Shown: piece by piece, positions 1 through 3,639 of the stretch
Numbering within the stretch: the stretch's first letter is position 1
Layout of the letters: each line of letters starts with the position of its first letter
Assembly (NCBI GenBank): GCA_011049955.1
Contig: DRGV01000029.1
Coordinates: 1 to 6,992, forward strand
Length of the DNA: 6,992 nucleotides
Reading direction: 5' to 3'
Source of the DNA: a bacterium
GTDB taxonomy: Bacteria; UBP18; UBA7526
Program-made: the position numbers and the translations under genes
The notes under the pieces: model-generated
Told to the model about the DNA's origin: nothing
Database searches by the model: none
Seen by the model: the letters and a program-made list of their open reading frames with translations, nothing else

Positions 1-57
1 CGCCCCTCCTGCACCAGGGTTTTTGATATCCCGCCAATTGAAGATTAGTATTCTCAT
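1..57 (-). CDS. GT4-type glycosyltransferase, N-terminal fragment (runs off window)
   Basis: Only the first 19 codons are in the window: ATG at 55-57, reading MRILIFNWRDIKNPGAGGA up to base 1. The run N-W-R-D-I-K-N-P-x-A-G-G-A right after a hydrophobic first strand is the typical opening of GT4 (group 1, GT-B fold) glycosyltransferases. In that family the Gly-Gly-Ala part forms the nucleotide-sugar-side loop of the N-terminal Rossmann domain. The ATG lies 6 nt after the TGA of the GT2 gene, and GGTGA over that stop can act as a weak Shine-Dalgarno, so it is probably translated in the same operon. The likely role is cytoplasmic addition of a sugar to the lipid-linked glycan. The donor and acceptor cannot be told from this fragment. 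Confidence 0.75.
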   Translation of the reverse strand, partial: MRILIFNWRDIKNPGAGGA

Positions 58-63
58 CTTAAT

Positions 64-801
64 TCACCGATCGTAATGCCTTAAAATATACATCCGGTAG
101 AAGATGGCCAGCGTATCCATGCCCGTATGATAAAGGTCTTTCAATCTGATGCGCCCCATAATGCGCTGATAATTTAGAGTGACAGGAGCTTCAACAATCT
201 TATATCCTAAATGGTGGATATTGACCAACAACTCTAAGTCAAAGGCATACCTTTTGACCAAGACCTTAGGAAAGACCCTCTCGAGAACCTCATGCTTAAA
301 GAGCTTTAAACCAGTCTGGGTGTCCTTTATGGGCAGCCTGAATAGCAGTTTAATTAAAAGGAAATAAATATTAGAAACGATTTTCCTCTGTCTGGGATAA
401 TCCAATTTCGATTCTGGATGCTTCTTAGAGCCGATGACCACATCCGCTCTTTCTTTATTCATAATCTTGAAGAGGTTCTGAATCTGCTCTGGATGCAGGT
501 CTAAATCGGCATCGAGAAAGGCAACCAAATCTCCTTTAGTAAAGCGAAAGCCATACTTCAATGCCCTTCCCTTGCCCTGATTCCTGCGTATTCTTTTTAC
601 TATGACATTATTGAACCCCTTGGCTGCTTTCTGAGCATTCTCATAGGTCTCATCCTTACTGCCATCATCAATAACGATGAGTTCATACCGGCAACCAATC
701 TCACTAAAGACCCTCTGTATCTCTTGGATGTTGCCATAGATATGGGCTCCCTCATTATGAGCCGGAACCAGAATGGATAACTTACCTTTAAACCCTTTCA
801 A
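64..801 (-). CDS. GT2 family glycosyltransferase, dolichyl-phosphate-sugar synthase-like
   Basis: A 245-residue GT-A enzyme that probably transfers a sugar from a nucleotide donor to polyprenyl phosphate at the inner face of the membrane. Visible motifs: SILVPAHNE (9-17) at the first beta strand, IDDGS (44-48), NQGKG (74-78), and the metal-binding DAD in FLDADLDLHPE (95-105). Further on are GSKKHPES (124-131), DTQTGLKLF (160-168) and FDLELL (187-192). The DTQxGxKLF and FDxELL pair is characteristic of the DPM1/ALG5-like branch of GT2. There are no clear C-terminal membrane helices, so it resembles single-domain DPM1-type enzymes rather than the ArnC/GtrB type. The start is a TTG: it is preceded, at a 6-nt gap, by the strong site GGAAAGGA (808-815), and no ATG lies before the first conserved strand. 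It sits between the flippase and the GT4 gene. The sugar specificity is unknown. Confidence 0.9.
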   Translation of the reverse strand: MKGFKGKLSILVPAHNEGAHIYGNIQEIQRVFSEIGCRYELIVIDDGSKDETYENAQKAAKGFNNVIVKRIRRNQGKGRALKYGFRFTKGDLVAFLDADLDLHPEQIQNLFKIMNKERADVVIGSKKHPESKLDYPRQRKIVSNIYFLLIKLLFRLPIKDTQTGLKLFKHEVLERVFPKVLVKRYAFDLELLVNIHHLGYKIVEAPVTLNYQRIMGRIRLKDLYHTGMDTLAIFYRMYILRHYDR

Positions 802-807
802 TTTCTA

Positions 808-815
808 TCCTTTCC
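808..815 (-). promoter_or_regulatory. Shine-Dalgarno site fixing a TTG start
   Basis: On the minus strand GGAAAGGA is followed by the six bases TAGAAA and then TTG (799-801). The strength and spacing support initiation of the GT2 gene at TTG rather than at a downstream codon, which would remove the first conserved strand. Confidence 0.7.
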
Positions 816-822
816 AATCAAA

Positions 823-902
823 CCATAAAATCCATAAAGTTGGAATCACAGAATTCACAGAATTTTCTCAGTGTCCTCTGTAGTTTTCTGTGCTCTTAGT
901 GG
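823..902. repeat. Compound 9/10-bp short repeats over the flippase 3' end
   Basis: On the plus strand CCATAAAAT/CCATAAAGT (823-840) is a near-perfect 9-bp pair. TCACAGAAT occurs twice exactly (846-863). A looser 9/10-bp series follows at 864-902, with units ending in CAGTG, TGTAG, CTGTG and TAGTGG. Read on the minus strand, the last part encodes the flippase tail PLRAQKTTEDTEKIL, and the flippase TGA stop (855-857) lies inside a TCACAGAAT unit. The repetitive low-complexity tail contrasts with the hydrophobic helices before it. The 3' end of the gene therefore appears to have been replaced or extended by repeat DNA. Confidence 0.6.
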
Positions 903-2135
903 TACTCTTTTTGGCATCCAGACCAAGAATTGATTAACTATGAAAAGCAATAGTCCGTTTACCACTAAAATCCATACCACCTGAGACAAAGTATTATGAA
1001 ATAGGGTAATGGCTACTATCTGGATTAGGGTAAGGGCGCCTGTCCAATACAGGTATTTAAAGCGATGAATAGAAAGCTGATAAAACAGTAAAATATTGAC
1101 CAGCCCAAAGAGGGTCATGGCCAAGGCAAACTTTCCAACTAATGGGGTACTTGCTTGATATTTACCTGCCCAGATGAGCTTAATTATGAGAGAGGGAAAG
1201 AGAAAACAAACAAGGGTTGCTCCACCCGCCAAGAGGCCAACATAGAGCAGGCTTCTTTTCAAGATATAGGAAGAATCCCTTCTCTGGGCATATAGCTCAG
1301 AGGCCTTAGGAAACATGACAACCACGATGGGTAGGGGAAGAAATAATATCATCCTCCCTACAAAGGCAGCGGTAGAATAGGTTTCTGCCTTGATGGGATC
1401 AAAGAAATTTCCTACTAACAAGACATCAATGTTGGTTAAAATCATGAAGAAGAGGACGCTGAATATGACCGGAGCAGAATATCTGTAGATCTCTTTAAAA
1501 TCCACCTTCTCCTCTGTTTCCTTTGGTTTAAATAAAAACTTTAAAGGAAAGAAGAGGATGCATATGCCGACAAGGATAGCGAGAATAGAAGCAGCTAAAG
1601 CTCCATTTACCCCCAGACCGAGAAAGACAAAGATAATTCCAAAGATTAAACGGGAAGCGGTACCTAATATGGTGCTCCATCCCAAATAATCAAATCTCTG
1701 CAGGCCCTGGATTACTCCTCCTGCCGCTGGGGCGATAACGCTCAATAGTAAAAGTACCCCCAGGATCATAACTGGTCTATTGGAGGGAAAATGCTGCCAG
1801 GAAGCGATCCTACCGCTTGCCGCCAGAAATATAAGGAAGCCCAGGAAACCATAGGCGGAGAGCCTTTTAAGAAAATTAAATAACAGAAAACGTATCTTTC
1901 CATATTGGCTAAAGACTTTGAAGTGGGCAGTATACTTTGTAATCACTGTCTGGATGGTTGCTGCGGGAACAGAGACAATCATCAAAAGAGCAAGCAATCT
2001 ATATAGGATTCCATATTCTGTTTCTGGTAGATAGCGCCCCATATAGATGTGAAATATAAAGTTACCTATATTGCCCAATGTGAGGGCGATAAATATAAAA
2101 GAGACTTGTCTCTCAAAACTCCCTATAAGCCTCAT
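855..2135 (-). CDS. Wzx-like polysaccharide flippase (MOP superfamily)
   Basis: A multi-pass inner-membrane protein of 426 residues, expected to move a polyprenyl-linked glycan from the cytoplasmic to the outer leaflet. The N-terminus has the family pattern: a first helix, then an amphipathic segment with F-x-x-Y-M-G-R-Y-L-P-x-x-E-Y-G, matching the RxLGPxEYG signature of Wzx/RfbX proteins. About 12-14 hydrophobic segments follow, including one with a VIAPAAGGVIQGLQRFDYLG stretch typical of the family. I chose ATG at 2133-2135 because GGAG (2144-2147) lies 8 nt upstream. An in-frame TTG at 2184-2186 would add 17 residues (MDIRNFG...), but it has no ribosome site and adds charged sequence before the usual start. 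The last 15 residues are encoded by short repeats and look acquired. The nearest upstream gene is the zinc-ribbon gene, 239 nt away across repeat-rich DNA. The glycan carried cannot be deduced. Confidence 0.88.
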   Translation of the reverse strand: MRLIGSFERQVSFIFIALTLGNIGNFIFHIYMGRYLPETEYGILYRLLALLMIVSVPAATIQTVITKYTAHFKVFSQYGKIRFLLFNFLKRLSAYGFLGFLIFLAASGRIASWQHFPSNRPVMILGVLLLLSVIAPAAGGVIQGLQRFDYLGWSTILGTASRLIFGIIFVFLGLGVNGALAASILAILVGICILFFPLKFLFKPKETEEKVDFKEIYRYSAPVIFSVLFFMILTNIDVLLVGNFFDPIKAETYSTAAFVGRMILFLPLPIVVVMFPKASELYAQRRDSSYILKRSLLYVGLLAGGATLVCFLFPSLIIKLIWAGKYQASTPLVGKFALAMTLFGLVNILLFYQLSIHRFKYLYWTGALTLIQIVAITLFHNTLSQVVWILVVNGLLLFIVNQFLVWMPKRVPLRAQKTTEDTEKIL

Positions 2136-2143
2136 TACTTTTG

Positions 2144-2147
2144 CTCC
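2144..2147 (-). promoter_or_regulatory. Shine-Dalgarno deciding the flippase start
   Basis: GGAG on the minus strand, within TGTGGAGC, stands 8 nt before the ATG at 2133-2135. No comparable site precedes the in-frame upstream TTG at 2184-2186, so the shorter protein is preferred. Confidence 0.55.
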
Positions 2148-2260
2148 ACAGTGTAAACGGGTAAACCCGAAATTTCTAATATCCAAATGGTGTAAGTAAG
2201 GGAAAATGGAAAATAGGTAAAAAGGAAAAAAATTACTTCAAATTTTTAAACCTTTAAAGC

Positions 2261-2291
2261 AACCACGGATTAGACAGATTTGACGGATTTT
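2261..2291 (+). repeat. 9-bp tandem array, ACGGATTTG type
   Basis: Three 9-bp units on the plus strand: ACGGATTAG (2265-2273), ACAGATTTG (2274-2282) and ACGGATTTT (2283-2291), preceded by AACC. It lies in the gap between the zinc-ribbon stop and the flippase start, directly before a second, unrelated array. It has no dyad symmetry of use as a terminator and no spacer-repeat organisation. Confidence 0.65.
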
Positions 2292-2294
2292 CCA

Positions 2295-2342
2295 TTTCCC
2301 ACTTTCCCACCTGCTCACTTTCCCACTTTCTCACTTTCCCCG
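2295..2342 (+). repeat. 8-bp tandem array, TTTCCCAC type
   Basis: Six units in exact 8-bp register on the plus strand: TTTCCCAC (2295), TTTCCCAC (2303), CTGCTCAC (2311), TTTCCCAC (2319), TTTCTCAC (2327) and TTTCCCCG (2335). A polypyrimidine run continues to about 2368, close to the stop of the zinc-ribbon gene at 2375. Together with the 9-bp array beside it and the A-rich stretch at 2213-2232, this fills most of the 239-nt gap upstream of the flippase. I see no convincing promoter or terminator in that gap. Confidence 0.75.
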
Positions 2343-2374
2343 TTTTCCTCTTTCCCTTTTTTCCTTTGTTACAC

Positions 2375-2533
2375 TTATTCGTGCTCGGCTTCCGATTCCA
2401 GCATCACGGGTATCCCGTCCCGAATGGGATATCTTCTGCCACACTTGGTGCAGACAATCTTGCCTTTTTCTAACTTAACATCTGCTTTGCATACTGGACA
2501 AGCCAAAATCTCCAATAGTTCTTTGTCAATCAT
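2375..2533 (-). CDS. Trm112/YcaR-type small zinc-ribbon protein
   Basis: A 52-residue protein that begins MIDKELLEILACPVCKADVK. Four cysteines form two pairs, C12-P-V-C15 and C28-T-K-C31, spaced to bind one zinc. They are followed by GRRYPIRDGIPVML (32-45), the diagnostic end of the Trm112-like family (UPF0434/YcaR in E. coli). The start is secure: GGAGGTG (2541-2547) lies 7 nt before the ATG. In eukaryotes and archaea Trm112 is an activating partner of methyltransferases. The bacterial short forms have no settled role, and ycaR in E. coli lies between lpxK and kdsB, in a lipid A/Kdo setting, so a surface-glycan neighbourhood is not unusual. Here it lies 113 nt after the UDP-glucuronate decarboxylase gene and upstream of the flippase. 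Family assignment is firm; function is unknown. Confidence 0.93.
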   Translation of the reverse strand: MIDKELLEILACPVCKADVKLEKGKIVCTKCGRRYPIRDGIPVMLESEAEHE

Positions 2534-2540
2534 TCTTTCC

Positions 2541-2547
2541 CACCTCC
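2541..2547 (-). promoter_or_regulatory. Strong Shine-Dalgarno of the zinc-ribbon gene
   Basis: GGAGGTG on the minus strand with a 7-nt spacer (GGAAAGA) to the ATG at 2531-2533. This is the best ribosome site in the window and supports the small gene as real and well translated. Confidence 0.75.
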
Positions 2548-2578
2548 ATACTTATTGGTTAATGTGTTGATACGAAAA

Positions 2579-2656
2579 GCGTTAAGCGGAATGCGTTGAA
2601 GCGTTGAAACTGTCAAACCGTCAAACTGTCCCACTGTCAAACTGCCCTACTGCTCT
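2579..2656. repeat. 8-bp tandem arrays, GCGTTGAA and ACTGTCAA types
   Basis: On the plus strand GCGTTAAG (2579) is followed, after CGGAAT, by two exact GCGTTGAA units (2593, 2601). Without a break come six 8-bp units: ACTGTCAA (2609), ACCGTCAA (2617), ACTGTCCC (2625), ACTGTCAA (2633), ACTGCCCT (2641) and ACTGCTCT (2649). The last two units contain the stop codon (2647-2649) and the final residues (EEQ) of the UDP-glucuronate decarboxylase. The array fills most of the gap before the zinc-ribbon gene. Read on the minus strand it carries several TTGACA-like words, but none has a fitting -10 box. Confidence 0.75.
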
Positions 2657-3585
2657 TCTTTGCTCTTCCTAAACCACTCGATAGTTTTACTCAGTCCCTC
2701 TTCCAGACTAACTTTTGGTTTCCAATTCAAAAGCTCCTTGGCTTTGGAAATATCAGGTCTCCTCACCTTAGGATCATCCTTGGGTAAGGGCTTATAGACT
2801 ATTTTACTTTTGCTTTTTGTTAATTCAATTATCTTGTGGGCAAAATCCAAGATGCTCATCTCCTGGGGATTTCCCAGGTTAATAGGCTCATGAATATCAG
2901 AGAGCATTAACTTATATAACCCCTCAATCATATCGGAAACATAACAGAAAGATCTTGTCTGAGAACCGTCACCAAAGACGGTCAAGGGCTCACCTGCTAA
3001 AGCCTGATTAATAAAATTTGGTACTACTCGACCGTCTCTCTTTCTCATCCTTTCACCAAAGGTATTGAATATTCTTGCGATCCGGGTATCTATTCCATGA
3101 TACTTATGATAAGCCATAGTCATGGCCTCAGCAAACCTCTTTGCTTCATCATACATTCCTCTTGGTCCTATGGCATTGACATTCCCCCAATAATCTTCTC
3201 TTTGAGGATTTACTAAAGGGTCACCATATACTTCAGAAGTAGAAGCTAAGAGATGCGCGGCTTTCTTTGTCTTGGCCAGGCCTAAGGTCTTATGAGTCCC
3301 TAAGGCACCAACCTTCAGGGTCTGGATGGGATATTTTTGGTAGTCAATGGGACTTGCTGGAGAGGCAAAGTGAAGAACATAATCAATGGGCCCGTCTATC
3401 TTAAGATATTCTGTAACATCCTGTCTAATGAACCTAAACTTCTTGTTATTCTGTAAATGAGCGAGGTTGTCCATACTCCCGGTTATCAGATTATCCAGAC
3501 AGATGACCTCGTTCCTATCTTTTAAGAGAAGATCCACGAGATGGGAACCTAGGAAACCAGCCCCTCCAGTAATTAGTACCCGCAT
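2647..3585 (-). CDS. uxs: UDP-glucuronate decarboxylase (UDP-xylose synthase), extended SDR family
   Basis: A cytoplasmic NAD-dependent enzyme of 312 residues, the usual length for bacterial UXS. It converts UDP-glucuronate to UDP-xylose through a 4-keto intermediate. The Rossmann motif GGAGFLG is at 7-13, with D31-N32 placed to bind the NAD ribose. HFASPASPIDYQKYP (72-86) is highly specific for UXS. The catalytic T116-S-E118 lies within STSEVYGDP, and Y145-DEA-K149 is the YxxxK pair. GDGSQTRSFCYV (205-216) and YKPLPKDDPKVRRPDI (264-279) are UXS substrate-site and C-terminal signatures, so this is unlikely to be a GalE-type epimerase. The ATG at 3583-3585 is preceded by a weak AGAGAG site and by its own promoter. 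The final residues EEQ and the stop overlap an 8-bp repeat array. Its presence predicts xylose, or a UDP-xylose-derived pentose, in the surface glycan. Confidence 0.94.
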   Translation of the reverse strand: MRVLITGGAGFLGSHLVDLLLKDRNEVICLDNLITGSMDNLAHLQNNKKFRFIRQDVTEYLKIDGPIDYVLHFASPASPIDYQKYPIQTLKVGALGTHKTLGLAKTKKAAHLLASTSEVYGDPLVNPQREDYWGNVNAIGPRGMYDEAKRFAEAMTMAYHKYHGIDTRIARIFNTFGERMRKRDGRVVPNFINQALAGEPLTVFGDGSQTRSFCYVSDMIEGLYKLMLSDIHEPINLGNPQEMSILDFAHKIIELTKSKSKIVYKPLPKDDPKVRRPDISKAKELLNWKPKVSLEEGLSKTIEWFRKSKEEQ

Positions 3586-3609
3586 TTTTTTACACTCTCT
3601 TAAATTTTA

Positions 3610-3639
3610 AGTATAGCATATATTACCTATATCAGTCAA
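3610..3639 (-). promoter_or_regulatory. Sigma-70-type promoter with extended -10 ahead of the decarboxylase
   Basis: On the minus strand the -35 box TTGACT (3634-3639) and the -10 box TATACT (3610-3615) are 18 nt apart. The bases TGC immediately before the -10 make it an extended -10. Each box has one mismatch to consensus. Transcription would start near 3603, leaving a leader of about 18 nt. The -35 overlaps the last codons and stop (TGA, 3632-3634) of the upstream membrane-protein gene. This is a sequence match only; it would let the genes from the decarboxylase onward be expressed separately from the two upstream genes. Confidence 0.6.

Noticed and set aside
2158..2169. Perfect short palindrome CGGGTAAACCCG-type (5-bp arms, 2-nt centre) upstream of the flippase as an operator or terminator
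   Set aside because: The loop is too small and the arms too short for a terminator, no T-run follows, and GTAAAC simply occurs twice at an 8-bp distance. There is no supporting promoter nearby.
2136..2186. 17-residue N-terminal extension of the flippase from a TTG
   Set aside because: No ribosome site precedes that TTG, while the ATG at 2133-2135 has GGAG at 8 nt and gives the normal family N-terminus.
2280..2570. Plus-strand reading frame across the zinc-ribbon gene
   Set aside because: It is antisense to a clear Trm112-like gene and its N-terminal half is just the translated TTTCCCAC array.
2609..2640. Tandem -35 boxes (TTGACA-like words on the minus strand of the ACTGTCAA array) as a promoter for the zinc-ribbon gene
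   Set aside because: At 16-18 nt downstream I find no acceptable -10 sequence (for example CATTCC or CTTCAA), so the words are better explained as repeat units.
2261..2656. CRISPR array
   Set aside because: Periods are 8-9 bp with no 20-40 bp spacers, the words differ between arrays, and no cas-like gene is present.
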